Shown here piece after piece: positions 37,118 through 46,504 of a stretch of 64,000 bases of DNA. The notes below the pieces were generated by a model. The model did no database searches, was not told the origin of the DNA, and was given only the letters and a program-made list of their open reading frames with translations. The stretch covers positions 496,001 to 560,000 of the forward strand of contig JAFKLY010000003.1 in assembly GCA_017304655.1 (NCBI GenBank). Reading direction: 5' to 3'. The stretch's first letter is position 1. Every line of letters begins with the position of its first letter. The stretch comes from Sphingomonas sp. (GTDB lineage: Bacteria; Pseudomonadota; Alphaproteobacteria; Sphingomonadales; Sphingomonadaceae). Made by a program: the position numbers and the translations under genes.

Positions 37118-39265
37118 TCAGAAGCGCGTGGACAGCCCGATGTTGATCGAACGGCCCCGACCAGCCACGGAGCGGCGCACGCCGGTCGCGTCATAGTCAC
37201 CCAGCGAGATGCCGCCGAGCGGCAGGTCATAGCCCTCATCCAGCAGGTTCTCGGCCGCGATGCTGATGCGCACGGCCTTGAGCGTGTAAGCCGCGCTCAG
37301 CCCGACCAGCGCATAGCCATTGGTACGCGGCTCGTTGCGGGTCGCGTCGACGCGCTGCTTGTCCTTGACGATATCCAGGTCCAGCCCCGCCTCGAAGGCG
37401 CCCTGCCGGTGCTGGAGGCCCAGCTTCACGTCGAGCGGCATCTGGTGATAGAGCGCGCCGCGATCGGTCAGGTTCTGGCCGTGCACGTAGCTCAGCGATC
37501 CGGTGAGCCGGGTGCCGTCGCCATCCTCGCCGGACCACAGCATGAGCGACCCGGAGAGGTCGATGCCGTAGAATTCGGCTTCCTGATTGGCGAACTGCAA
37601 CTGCACGAAGCCGGTCGGCATCCCCATCATGTCGTTGAAGGACAGGAGCCGCACGGCGTCGATATAGTCGCTGACATGGGTGTAATAAGGCGCGGCCTTG
37701 ACCGACCAGCCCTGCCCGCTCACCGAGACGGCGGCGCTCACCGTGTCGGCCCGCTCCGGCTTGAGGTCGAGATTGCCGACATAGCCATTGCCATCGCCAT
37801 ACCAGCCGATCATCCGGCTCGACATCGAACCGCGCCCCCAGGAATAGCGCTCGTAGAGGTTGGGCGAGCGCACCTTGTGGGCATAGCCCAGCTCCAGCCG
37901 CACGCCGCCCTCGGCCGCATAGCTAAGCAGGAAGGAACCGCTCCAGTTATCGTCCTTGCGCGCATGGGACACGGCGTTGAAGGCATTGGCGGCCATCACG
38001 TCGTCCATGTTCATCATGTTGGTGCCATAGGGCTGCACGCGGCCGGTATCCATGGCGACATGGTCGTAGCGCACCCCCGCAAGCGTCGAGAGGCGGGGTG
38101 TCCACTGCGCTTCCCACTCGCCGAACAGGCCGAAGCGGTCACGATGGGCAGCGTTGATGTTCACATAGGTGTTCGGCCCCATCATCATGCTGCCGGCGAC
38201 GGCGGGCCAGTAATCGTCCAGCCACTGATGATGATAGTCGCCGCCGATGCGGACGGTGTCGCGGCTGGAGACCGGCAGGTCGATCTTCAGGCTGGTGCTG
38301 GCGGTGTGGACTTGCGTGTTCATGGGCATGCCGCCATTGGCCGTGCCGCCCTTGTCGGCCAGGAAGTTCATCTCATGATCGGTGTCGCGATAATCGGCGC
38401 GCCAGTCGATCGAACCCCACAGGAATGTGCCCTGCCAGCGCCCGTTCAGGAACCAGCTCTTGTTGGACGTCATGTCCATATACTGGTTGGGGAAGCCTTC
38501 ATAAGGCGAGAAGTGATAGCCGCCCTTCAGCTCGAACAGGCCGAGGCCGCTTTGCAGCGCGAGCGCGAGGGCATGGTCGGTCTTGGCATATTCGGTGGAG
38601 CGCACGACGCCGCGATTGCTGCCCTCATAATTGTCCGACTGGGTGTAGGAGCCGGTGTAGGTCGCGCTGACATGCTGGCCGGCGGCCGTGAGCGACAGCG
38701 CGCCGCCAAAGCCGTCGCCATTGGACCGGTAGAAGGTCGAGGCCTCGCCCGTGAACAAGGTCTCGCCCTTGCCGGCGAAGCGCGGCCGGGCGCTCTCGAC
38801 ATTGATGATCCCGCCGATGCTGTCGCCGCCCATGCTGACCGGCGACACCCCGGTGATGACGTCGATCCGCGCGATCGTCTGCGGGTCCGTGTAGGAGAGC
38901 GGCGTGTTCATGTCGTTCGGGCAAGCCGCGTCGATCGGATGACCATCGACCAGGATCTTGAGCCGCTGCTCCGAGAGACCGCGGATGGCCGGCATGGACG
39001 AGAAACCGCCGCCGGTATTGGCGCTGACGCCGGGCAGGCGCGAGAGGAGGCCCGCCGTATCGCTCGACATGCTCTGACGCAGCGTGAGGATCGCGCGGTC
39101 CAGCCGCTCGGTGGTCAGCGGCGTTGTCGCGATGCTGGCCGGTCCGCCGGACGTATCCACACGGACGGTGGGCAATTCGCCGGCCTCTTGCGCGAGGGCG
39201 GGAACGGAAAGGCCGGCACTGGTGGCCAGCAGGGCGGCGCGCAGGCCGCGGACGAGAATCGACAT
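37118..39265 (-). CDS. OprC-like copper TonB-dependent receptor
   Basis: 715 residues: signal peptide LRAALLATSAGLSVPALAQ, plug domain (SMPAIRGLSEQRLKILVDG), large barrel ending in NIGLSTRF with terminal Phe. Two sites match the copper-binding pattern reported for Pseudomonas OprC, CxxxM with HxM: C115-P-N-D-M119 and H297-E-M299. The spacing between them (178 residues) is close to OprC. The barrel is rich in Met clusters (SMMMGPN, TNMMNMDDVM, SFNDMMGMP). A DUF2946 protein gene lies 106 bp upstream in the same direction, a frequent partner in copper loci. Import of copper ions is the likely job. Confidence 0.88.
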   Translation of the reverse strand: MSILVRGLRAALLATSAGLSVPALAQEAGELPTVRVDTSGGPASIATTPLTTERLDRAILTLRQSMSSDTAGLLSRLPGVSANTGGGFSSMPAIRGLSEQRLKILVDGHPIDAACPNDMNTPLSYTDPQTIARIDVITGVSPVSMGGDSIGGIINVESARPRFAGKGETLFTGEASTFYRSNGDGFGGALSLTAAGQHVSATYTGSYTQSDNYEGSNRGVVRSTEYAKTDHALALALQSGLGLFELKGGYHFSPYEGFPNQYMDMTSNKSWFLNGRWQGTFLWGSIDWRADYRDTDHEMNFLADKGGTANGGMPMNTQVHTASTSLKIDLPVSSRDTVRIGGDYHHQWLDDYWPAVAGSMMMGPNTYVNINAAHRDRFGLFGEWEAQWTPRLSTLAGVRYDHVAMDTGRVQPYGTNMMNMDDVMAANAFNAVSHARKDDNWSGSFLLSYAAEGGVRLELGYAHKVRSPNLYERYSWGRGSMSSRMIGWYGDGNGYVGNLDLKPERADTVSAAVSVSGQGWSVKAAPYYTHVSDYIDAVRLLSFNDMMGMPTGFVQLQFANQEAEFYGIDLSGSLMLWSGEDGDGTRLTGSLSYVHGQNLTDRGALYHQMPLDVKLGLQHRQGAFEAGLDLDIVKDKQRVDATRNEPRTNGYALVGLSAAYTLKAVRISIAAENLLDEGYDLPLGGISLGDYDATGVRRSVAGRGRSINIGLSTRF

Positions 39266-39371
39266 GATGTATCTTCCACATTGAACTGAATGATCGGGGC
39301 GACGGCTGGACGCGCGCGGGCCAATGCACGCCGCAACGGCGCGGATCGGCGGCGGTCAGCCGGCTGGTCGT

Positions 39372-39776
39372 TCAGGCGGAAGCAGGTGGTCCGCGCGAAG
39401 GCGGCGGAAGGTTGGGCGACTGGCCGCGCCACGATGGCCCATCCGGCAGGCTCGCGCGCTCGGCGACCGGCATGGCAGGCTTTGCAACAACGGGCGGAGA
39501 ATCCGGCCCGAGCATCCCGAACGCAAGGGAGGCGAAGGGACAATGCTGGTCCGGCGCCGTCTGTCGGTCAGCCGGGTCGCCATCTGCGGGAATCGCGATC
39601 CGGGTCGTCTCGCGACTGATGCCGTCATAGCAGAGCTGGACGGTGAGATAGCGCGTGCCCGGCCCATGGCCGAGCATGAACCCCTGTGGCAGCAGCAGCT
39701 TCACGCTCAGGGCGAGCGCGAAGAGCACCGCCATGGTCAGCCGGCGCGATCGCCAGAAGGTTCGGATAGCCCCCAT
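39372..39776 (-). CDS. DUF2946-like small exported or membrane protein
   Basis: 134 residues. An N-terminal hydrophobic segment (TMAVLFALALSVKLLLPQGFML) is followed by VQLCYDG and DQHCPFASLAFG, the two conserved Cys positions of DUF2946-type proteins. A Pro-rich tail ends the protein. These small proteins usually lie beside copper TonB receptors or PepSY and CopC-like genes; the same order is seen here. A role in periplasmic or membrane handling of copper is inferred from context only. Confidence 0.72.
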   Translation of the reverse strand: MGAIRTFWRSRRLTMAVLFALALSVKLLLPQGFMLGHGPGTRYLTVQLCYDGISRETTRIAIPADGDPADRQTAPDQHCPFASLAFGMLGPDSPPVVAKPAMPVAERASLPDGPSWRGQSPNLPPPSRGPPASA

Positions 39777-39866
39777 GCGCGCAGCCCATAACGGCTAGCG
39801 CCGGCGATGCAAATGATCCCGGTCAATCAGATGGATAGTGCCCGGACAGGCGGCAGCGCTCCCCGG

Positions 39867-40751
39867 TCAGTCCTTCGCCGGCATGGCGAGCAGCCGGTCG
39901 ACCGTCTCGCGCCGGAACCGCTCGAAGGCGGCGCGCGCCTCCGGCACCGGCAAGGTCGCGAGGAAGGCATCCTCGATCGCCCGGTGCCGCTCCTTCACTT
40001 CCTCCAGGAACTCGCTGTGGGTGAGGATGTGCATGCGGTTTTCGCGGATCGCCTCGACGACCAGCCGGCCCATGTCCATGGGATCGACCGCCACGCGCAT
40101 CGCGGCCCAGAGGGCCTTGGTGAATTCGCCCAATTCGCCTGGAGGCGCCGTGCTGTCGTCCTCCGGCACCGGCACCAGCGCCGTCTTGACTGCGCCGGGA
40201 TACAGGCAGGAAACGCCGATGCCGTGCGGCGCGAGATCGAGCCGTAGCGCCTGCGTGAAGCCGCGCACGGCATATTTGGAGGCGGAATAGGCCCCCATGC
40301 TGGGCAAGGGCACCAGCCCGGCCATGGACGAGGTGTTGACGATGTGGCCGCCCTCGCCCTGTTCCTTGATGATCGGCACGACGATCTTGGTGCCGTTGAC
40401 CACGCCGCCCAGATTGATGCCGATGGCGCGGTCCCATTCCTCGAAATCGGGATCGTCCGTGCTGCCGCCGCCGCCCACGCCGGCATTGTTGCACAGCACG
40501 TGGATCTTGCCGAAGACGTCGAGCGTCTCGGCCGCTGCGGCGCGCAGGCTCTCGCGGTCGGCCACGTCCACCTTGATGAGATGGGTCGCATTGTTGCCCT
40601 TGAGGATGTCACGGGCCTGATCGAGATGGTCCTGATTATAGTCGGCGATGACGACCTTCATGCCCTCGGCCAGAAAGTTGCGCGCCATGCCCAGGCCAAT
40701 GCCGCTCGCCCCGCCGGTGACGAACGCTACCTTTCCCGCGAAATTCCTCAT
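39867..40751 (-). CDS. SDR-family oxidoreductase
   Basis: Classical short-chain dehydrogenase of 294 residues. The cofactor motif is TGGASGIGLGMAR near residue 12, followed by VLCNNAGVGG; the catalytic Ser and Tyr/Lys are in NTSSMAGL and YSASKYA. IADYNQDHLDQ after the second strand has Asp at the position that favours NAD over NADP. The C-terminal 60 residues extend beyond the SDR core and end MPAKD. The substrate cannot be assigned. Confidence 0.93.
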   Translation of the reverse strand: MRNFAGKVAFVTGGASGIGLGMARNFLAEGMKVVIADYNQDHLDQARDILKGNNATHLIKVDVADRESLRAAAAETLDVFGKIHVLCNNAGVGGGGSTDDPDFEEWDRAIGINLGGVVNGTKIVVPIIKEQGEGGHIVNTSSMAGLVPLPSMGAYSASKYAVRGFTQALRLDLAPHGIGVSCLYPGAVKTALVPVPEDDSTAPPGELGEFTKALWAAMRVAVDPMDMGRLVVEAIRENRMHILTHSEFLEEVKERHRAIEDAFLATLPVPEARAAFERFRRETVDRLLAMPAKD

Positions 40752-40895
40752 GCGTCTCTCCTCTCCGCGCGGCGCGTGTGTGGCGCTGTCGCCTGGGGAG
40801 AGGACGTAACCGAGCTGAGGATCAGCGCCAATGCCCTGAGTGCCCCCGCCACGCGCCGATTCGCTGTCCGTCCACTGTGCGAAATCTGCCGCGCC

Positions 40896-42392
40896 TCAGC
40901 GGGCCGGATCGTCCGCCTTGCGCCGGTAGACGAGGCGGAAGCGCCCCTTGCCGGTCTCTTCCCGCAGGACCAAGCGGTAATGCGCGGCCAGCTCCCGGTC
41001 GACCACAGCCTTGGTGCCGGGATTGTGCAGCGACCAGATGGGAAAATCGGTCACGATGGCGTCCGGGCGCGTCGCCATGATCCGCTCGACCTCGGCGACC
41101 GGATCGACGCCCAGGCTGCCCGCTTCCATGATACCGTTCAAATGCCCTGGGAAGACGAGCCGCCCCGGCAGGCAGGAGCGGCTCTCGGCATACAGCGCCG
41201 GAAACCCGTCGAACACGAAGATGCAGTGCGGCGCCGGGCCGATGGCGGCGACAAGATGATCGACCGTGTCGCCATCGCCCTTGGACCAGATGAAGACGCC
41301 GATCAGGATTTGCCCCACGATGGCCGCCAGCGCGGTCAGACCGATGGCGAAGCGCCGCATCACGTCCAACGCGGGGCTGGCCAGCAGCACCAGCGGCGGC
41401 ACGAGCGGAATGAAATAATGCGGCGAAAAGCTGCGCATCACCACCATCGAGGCGAAGGCCACGAGCGCCCACAAGGCAACGAAGCGCTGCACCGGACCGC
41501 GCCCGACCCGGCGGCGCCAGCCAAGCCAGGCCGCCACGATCAGCAACAGGATGGTCGCGACACCGCCGGCCAGTTCGCCGAGCAGATCATCCAGCGGCAT
41601 GGGCGCCCGCAGGAAGATGGAGGTGACATTGGCGAACAGCCAGGCCTCGCTTTGCCCCATCGCCGCATAGGTGACCCAGGCCAGCACGGTCGGCAAGGCG
41701 GCAAGGCTCGCCCAGCCGGCGCCCCACCCGACAAGTCGCACAGCGCCTGCCCCCTGTCGCCACGCCAGCCAGAGCAGCGCGAGGCCGAAGAACAGCCCTT
41801 CCAGCAGCACGGTATATTTGATCTGCGCCGCCAGCCCGACCAGCAGCATGGCGAGCGCGCCATCCCGCCAGAGCCCGCCTCCCCCCTCAACGCCACCATC
41901 GCCATCGCGCGGGATATGGCGCAGGATGAGGAAGGCCGCGCCGCACATCGGCAGCGCCGTGAGGACCGAGGCCTGTCCGCCCTCGCCCTGCAACAGGTTG
42001 AGCCAGAGGATGTAGAGCGCCGCCGCGACCAGCGGTCCGCGCCAGCTCGCGCACAGCGGGCGGGCCATGGCGTGGATCAGCCAGGCCGTGCCCGCCACGA
42101 ACAGGGCCGCCATGAGCTGATAGGACAAGGCGTGCGCCCCGCCGATCAGCGCGGCCAGCGCATAAAGCAGGAACAGGCCGATGGGCTTGCGGTCCCAGAT
42201 GTCGATGAAGGGCACGGCGCCCTGCAGCATCCGCTCGCCGACCAGCCGGTAGAATTGCTCATCGAACTCGATGACCGGATTGCCGAAGGTCTGCGCGCGC
42301 ACGAGCAAGGTCAGCAGCAACAGCAGCAGCGGCAGGCGCGCGCCTCTCGTCCATGCGGGCGCGTCCGGGACGGCGGGCGGTCTTGCGATCAT
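40896..42392 (-). CDS. Membrane glycosyltransferase, ArnT/GT39-like
   Basis: 498 residues from ATG 42392 with about 10-11 hydrophobic helices. The first periplasmic loop has EFDEQFYRLVGERML and IDIWDRKPIGLFLLYAL, with the acidic pair (DE) and DRKP motif typical of ArnT/PMT-family lipid-linked sugar transferases. The C-terminal 120 residues form a soluble domain (PHCIFVFDGFPALYAE, DAIVTDFPIWSLH). It probably transfers a sugar from polyprenyl phosphate to lipid A, a protein or a polysaccharide in the periplasm. The upstream extension to 42452 lacks family similarity. Confidence 0.82.
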   Translation of the reverse strand: MIARPPAVPDAPAWTRGARLPLLLLLLTLLVRAQTFGNPVIEFDEQFYRLVGERMLQGAVPFIDIWDRKPIGLFLLYALAALIGGAHALSYQLMAALFVAGTAWLIHAMARPLCASWRGPLVAAALYILWLNLLQGEGGQASVLTALPMCGAAFLILRHIPRDGDGGVEGGGGLWRDGALAMLLVGLAAQIKYTVLLEGLFFGLALLWLAWRQGAGAVRLVGWGAGWASLAALPTVLAWVTYAAMGQSEAWLFANVTSIFLRAPMPLDDLLGELAGGVATILLLIVAAWLGWRRRVGRGPVQRFVALWALVAFASMVVMRSFSPHYFIPLVPPLVLLASPALDVMRRFAIGLTALAAIVGQILIGVFIWSKGDGDTVDHLVAAIGPAPHCIFVFDGFPALYAESRSCLPGRLVFPGHLNGIMEAGSLGVDPVAEVERIMATRPDAIVTDFPIWSLHNPGTKAVVDRELAAHYRLVLREETGKGRFRLVYRRKADDPAR

Positions 42393-42492
42393 CCCCCGCT
42401 CATGGACAGCGCCACGCGGTTTCTCAAGGGCGATTTGATGACGCGCGGGCAAGGGCTCGTCGCCCGCAGCGGCCCATTCTCAATAATTTACG

Positions 42493-43812
42493 TTATTGCA
42501 ATGCCTTGCATGCGCTATTGAAGACCATTTCACGGATCTCCGGGAAGTTCTCGATCGCATAGGCCGCAGCGTCATCGCTGCACACGATCTCGACACGCCC
42601 CTTGCACAAGCGAAGATCGAGATCCTCCGGCTTGATCACGCGGCGCGACCCCACGTCGTAAAACGCCCAGACGCGCGGACGCGTATAATCGTCGACATTC
42701 TGGTCCACGACCAGCGCCAGCCGGCCAGTCGTCAGGCGAACCACCGACCCGATGGGATAGACGCCGACGCTCTCGATGAACTGATCGAGGATATCCTCGT
42801 CAAACTCGCCTTCCATCGCGCGCATCAGGCCAAGCGCGGCGTTGGGGTCGATCCGGGGGCGATGCGGCCGGTCGGACGTCATCGAATCATAGACGTCGCA
42901 GATCGCCGCCATGCGACCGAACAGGCCAATTTCCTCGCCCACGAGCTGGTTGGGATAGCCGCTGCCATCATAGCGTTCATGGTGCTCCAGGCAGACCCTC
43001 GCCACTTCCTCGGGCATTTCGCCACCAAGGTTCAGGAACTCGTAGCCCAGCGTGGTGTGGGTTTCGACAATCTCGCGCTCGGCATCGGACAGATCGTCGA
43101 GGATGGTCGACACGTCGATCGGCAGATGCCCCATGCCGACGTCCATCAGCAGCCCGGCCAGGCCCGCATCCTTCACGCGCTGTTCGTCGAGGCCCATCTG
43201 CCGCCCCAGCGCGATCATCAGCGCGCTCACCGCGAGACCATGGGCGTAGAGCGAGCTGTTCTCGCGCCGGATGCGCATCAGGCCATTGAAGGCGTGAGGG
43301 TTGCGCTGGATGGAGGCAAACAGATCCTCGATCACCGGCTCGACCTGGCCGCGCGAAATCGCCTTGCCGAGGCGCGCCTGCTCGAACACGCCGGCCAGCA
43401 CGCGATTGGCGCGGGCAACCACGGCCTTGGCATGGCCGATTTCGCGCGCCACGCTGAGCGGCGCGGTGGAGCGCGCATCGAACGGGACGACATTCGACGG
43501 CGCCGGCCGGTGCGCGGCGGCGTGCAACCGTTCCATGCGTGCGCGGTCGACGATGCTGTTGCCTGCGCCGCTTCCGTTCCCGATCAGCGGCCGACGACGA
43601 AGGCTTGGCCCACTCCCGCCGCCGCCGACATCCTCGCCTTTTTCGACGTCGATGAGCACACCTTCCACTTCGCTCGCACGAAGGTCTGCAAGCGTCTGTG
43701 CGTCGGTGAGGAGGAATTTTGTGCGCCAGAAGGGGTGTTTGAGCCAGTTCCCTTCCAGCTTATGGATGTACATGCCGAGCTGCACCTCGGCCACGTCAAT
43801 TCGCTTCAGCAT
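42493..43812 (-). CDS. DUF3391 / HD-GYP domain protein with incomplete HD motif
   Basis: 439 residues from ATG 43812. Residues 1-60 (MLKRIDVAEVQLGMYIHKLEG) are a DUF3391 domain, followed by a linker and an HD-GYP domain. The GYP part is intact (HHERYDGSGYP, 277-287), but where the family has LLHDIGK this protein has LLMDVGMGHLP (221-231), so the first metal His is Met223. HD-GYP proteins hydrolyse cyclic di-GMP; this one may be weak or inactive and act as a c-di-GMP sensor. The frame open to 44043 would overlap the divergent ybaK gene and is unlikely. Confidence 0.88.
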   Translation of the reverse strand: MLKRIDVAEVQLGMYIHKLEGNWLKHPFWRTKFLLTDAQTLADLRASEVEGVLIDVEKGEDVGGGGSGPSLRRRPLIGNGSGAGNSIVDRARMERLHAAAHRPAPSNVVPFDARSTAPLSVAREIGHAKAVVARANRVLAGVFEQARLGKAISRGQVEPVIEDLFASIQRNPHAFNGLMRIRRENSSLYAHGLAVSALMIALGRQMGLDEQRVKDAGLAGLLMDVGMGHLPIDVSTILDDLSDAEREIVETHTTLGYEFLNLGGEMPEEVARVCLEHHERYDGSGYPNQLVGEEIGLFGRMAAICDVYDSMTSDRPHRPRIDPNAALGLMRAMEGEFDEDILDQFIESVGVYPIGSVVRLTTGRLALVVDQNVDDYTRPRVWAFYDVGSRRVIKPEDLDLRLCKGRVEIVCSDDAAAYAIENFPEIREMVFNSACKALQ

Positions 43813-43980
43813 CGACCCGAAACTCTCTATTCCGTCCCCGCATACTGTGGCGAGGGAGGCGATACCGAAGGGATAATGGCTTTGGTTTCCAGAGCGTTGA
43901 CGACATTTTCTACCGGCTGGCGATCCGCCCTTCCTCGGGCTAAGCCTTTGGGCAGCCAGCAAAGATGAAAGGAAACAGCC

Positions 43981-44454
43981 ATGTCCCGCGCGACACGGGC
44001 GACCAAGGCGCTGGAGCGTGCGGGCATCCCCTTCTCGGTCCACAGCTATGACTATGATCCCGGTGCAGAGCGCATCGGCTTGCAGGCCGCCGAGGCGCTC
44101 GGCGAGCCTCCGCAGCGCGTGCTCAAGACGCTGATGGCGCGGATCGACGGCAAGCCGGGCTGCGTCATCCTGCCCTCCGACCGGGAAGTCTCGATGAAAA
44201 AGCTCGCCGCCGCGCTGGGCGGCAAATCCGCCGAGATGATGAAGCCGGCCGATGCTGAACGCCTCACCGGCTACAAGGTCGGCGGGATCAGTCCCTTCGG
44301 CCAGATGCGCGCTGTGCCGACGGTGATCGAGGCAACGGCACTGGACGAGGACGCGGTGTTCATCAATGGCGGCCAGCGCGGGCTGCAGGTACGCCTGAAC
44401 CCGCGCGACGCGGCAACGCTGCTGCAGGCGATCATCGCGCCAGTCGTCGCCTGA
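43981..44454 (+). CDS. ybaK: Cys-tRNA(Pro)/Cys-tRNA(Cys) deacylase YbaK
   Basis: Editing enzyme of 157 residues that clears Cys from mischarged tRNA-Pro. Conserved words are RVLKTLMARID, CVILPSDREVSMKKLA and TGYKVGGISPFGQ; the first contains the essential Lys. AAAGGAAAC lies just upstream of ATG 43981. It is divergent from the HD-GYP gene, 168 bp apart. Confidence 0.93.
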   Translation: MSRATRATKALERAGIPFSVHSYDYDPGAERIGLQAAEALGEPPQRVLKTLMARIDGKPGCVILPSDREVSMKKLAAALGGKSAEMMKPADAERLTGYKVGGISPFGQMRAVPTVIEATALDEDAVFINGGQRGLQVRLNPRDAATLLQAIIAPVVA

Positions 44455-44529
44455 ACGCCTCGCCCGCGCTTCACATGCCGAACGGCTGGCTTCATTGCGG
44501 GATCATCCGCCCCCCAATGGGCTATCCGA

Positions 44530-45024
44530 TCATGCCGGCCGGACACTCCCGCCGCCCCGCACGGCCCGCCAGCCCAGCGCGATCGCCCCGACCAGCACCA
44601 AGGCCTGAGCAATCAGGAAAGGAGGCTCCGTCCCCGTCGGTGCAAGGCTATTGAGACCGGGCACCTTGAGGAAGGACTGGACCACCAGCACGAAGAGATT
44701 GAGCCAGAGCGCCGCCGTGGCGGAGATGGCATAGACGGCGCGGGTACGACCGCGCAGGCCCAGGCCGTAAGCTGCAACCAGTGCCACGATGAGGACGATC
44801 ATCGACAGGATGCCCGTGCCCAGGGCGGGCGTGAAGGCAGTGATCGGAAACAGAAAGCCCGTGACACTGGTCAGCACCGTCGTCCCGAGAAAAACCGCCT
44901 GCCAGCGCGGCAACCAGCGGCCGTCGCCCAGCGCCTGCACGGCAACAAGGCCGCTGCCAATGCCGATGATGCTGATGACGACATGCAAGGCAGTGAACTG
45001 TGCGATTGTCATTCCAAGGATCAT
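44530..45024 (-). CDS. Small membrane protein with four helices, unknown function
   Basis: 164 residues from ATG 45024 with GGAAGGAAAC upstream. Four hydrophobic segments are visible: FTALHVVISIIGIGSGLVAV, AVFLGTTVLTSVTGFLF, MIVLIVALVAAYGLGL and LLIAQ/ALVLVGAIALGW, with another around LWLNLFVLVVQSFL. Short loops connect them and no soluble domain is present. It resembles unnamed conserved membrane proteins of alphaproteobacteria. It is the last chromosomal gene before the tRNA fragment and island boundary. Confidence 0.72.
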   Translation of the reverse strand: MILGMTIAQFTALHVVISIIGIGSGLVAVQALGDGRWLPRWQAVFLGTTVLTSVTGFLFPITAFTPALGTGILSMIVLIVALVAAYGLGLRGRTRAVYAISATAALWLNLFVLVVQSFLKVPGLNSLAPTGTEPPFLIAQALVLVGAIALGWRAVRGGGSVRPA

Positions 45025-45323
45025 GACATGTTTCCTTCCCCCAAAGGTTTCACACGGTTGGAGCGACGCCGGAACGGACGGCGACCTGAGTGCGCGAGAG
45101 ATGGGGCGGCAGCGCGGCTGCGCAGGATGATGGACATCAGGCTGCGCGAGGCCGAACGATGCCGAGTGCCTGATCGCCGAGCCCACTTTACGGTCCGGCG
45201 TCCACCATTTCCCCTGCTTCCGTCACCCTGAGGGCGGACATAGCATAGGAAGGCGCGGCTTCCCAGCGAACGGCGTGATGCCGCGGGCGCGCACAGCCAG
45301 CGGACGACCCGACGCCGGACAAC

Positions 45324-45355
45324 AAAAAAAGCCCCGCATCTCTGCGGGGCTTTTC
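45324..45355. terminator. Terminator at the 3' end of the tRNA-Val fragment
   Basis: AAAAGCCCCGC and GCGGGGCTTTT form a perfect stem; on the minus strand it ends in a run of seven T. It stands directly after the CCA end of the tRNA-Val remnant, as expected for a tRNA transcribed leftwards. Confidence 0.85.
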
Positions 45356-45356
45356 A

Positions 45357-45406
45357 TGGTGGGCGTGGCAAGGATTGAACTTGCGACCCCTGCGATGTCA
45401 ATGCAG
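45357..45406 (-). tRNA. tRNA-Val(GAC) 3' fragment, probable attachment site
   Basis: Read on the minus strand the region gives an anticodon arm with loop TTGACAT (anticodon GAC, bases 45397-45399), variable loop GGGTC, a complete T arm (GCAAG TTCAATC CTTGC), the acceptor end CACGCCC and ACCA. The 5' acceptor half and D arm are missing: upstream sequence (45407-45480) has no TAGCTCAG-like D arm. It is the 3' part left when an element integrates into a tRNA gene, so the element lies to the right. The anticodon stem CTGCA/CGCAG has one mismatch. Confidence 0.8.
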
Positions 45407-45613
45407 GATGCAGCCTGATAATTGTCGTTATTTATCAGCATTTTATTGAATCCCAATTGAGGCCATGCCCAGAACTTGCCCATGCCACTTCACCTCGGCA
45501 CGAGCTCGACCAGGCACGGCGAGCCACTATAGCATTTGCGACAACAGTTAGAAGGCCGCTATCTCTCTTCATCAACGGCAATCGTTTTGCCCTCAGATCC
45601 AGTACGCCCCCTC

Positions 45614-46489
45614 CTATTCGTATCTCTCGTAGGCAGTGATCCGCCTCTCCTCCGGGGAAATTTGAGCGTTGAGCTCCAAGAGCCATCCACACTCTGCGCC
45701 CGCGGCTTCAGGATGGAGGTCGATCCACCAGCAGCGTTCATTAGCATCCCAACGGTACCCACGTGCCTTAAGCCTGTCCTTCACCTGATAGGGGGCTCGG
45801 CGCGCGTAAATTCGGTGGCTGATCATTCGCACCGCGTCGGTAAGATGTGCTGCATAGGTGCGGCCATCTGACGCCTGTCCTGCAAGCAGGCAGGCGAGCG
45901 CCCAGCTATCAGGTCCGGCGCGATGCGCGTCAAAGAAATAGCCCGCTTCATAAAGCAGGTGACCGAGCGATCGCCCACCAAGGCCATGGGATAACCAGTC
46001 GATATCTGTGGCAGTACAACCCCAAGGCTTATCGATAAGCCCGCCAAAGCGCCTGGCGAGGAAAGCGCGATCGAACCGGGCATTGTGCGATACGAGGACA
46101 TCGCAACGCCAAAGCATATCTGCGATATCGTGATCGTCGAACTGTTGGCCTGCGAGATCGTCGTCCGTAAGGCCAGTCACTTGGATGATCCGAGGCTCAA
46201 GCGGAAGCGAAGGCTGTTCTAGCCAGCAGACCGGTTCCTCAATGTGGTGAAGGCCACCATCAGCGCTGATCGTCATCATACTGATCGCAACCTCGATCAG
46301 TTCGTTGGTGGTGGGGTCGAGCCCTGTGGTTTCGGTATCAATGATCCCGAGCCTGACGGGTCGATGCGCCTGCCCTGTAGCGATCTCGCCTATCTGCGGC
46401 AGTCGTCGCAACAGACGAAAGTCGGCCTCAGCTTCCCGTCCTCCAGTCGGAGGGGAGAGAGGGAAACCAGGAATGACATGCTTGGACAT
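45614..46489 (-). CDS. DnaQ-like DEDDh 3'-5' exonuclease
   Basis: 291 residues. The exonuclease motifs are LGIIDTETTGLDP (DxE), VLVSHNARFDRAFLARRF (Asp) and YEAGYFFDAHRAGPDSWAL (HxxxxD). The C-terminal 80 residues are a small domain (DRLKARGYRWDANERCWW), like the C-terminal domain of exonucleases carried on plasmids and integrative elements. ATG 46489 has GGAG 7 bases upstream. It may proofread or process element DNA. It sits at the island's chromosome-proximal end. Confidence 0.85.
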   Translation of the reverse strand: MSKHVIPGFPLSPPTGGREAEADFRLLRRLPQIGEIATGQAHRPVRLGIIDTETTGLDPTTNELIEVAISMMTISADGGLHHIEEPVCWLEQPSLPLEPRIIQVTGLTDDDLAGQQFDDHDIADMLWRCDVLVSHNARFDRAFLARRFGGLIDKPWGCTATDIDWLSHGLGGRSLGHLLYEAGYFFDAHRAGPDSWALACLLAGQASDGRTYAAHLTDAVRMISHRIYARRAPYQVKDRLKARGYRWDANERCWWIDLHPEAAGAECGWLLELNAQISPEERRITAYERYE

Positions 46490-46504
46490 GGTTGAACTCC
46501 ATAA

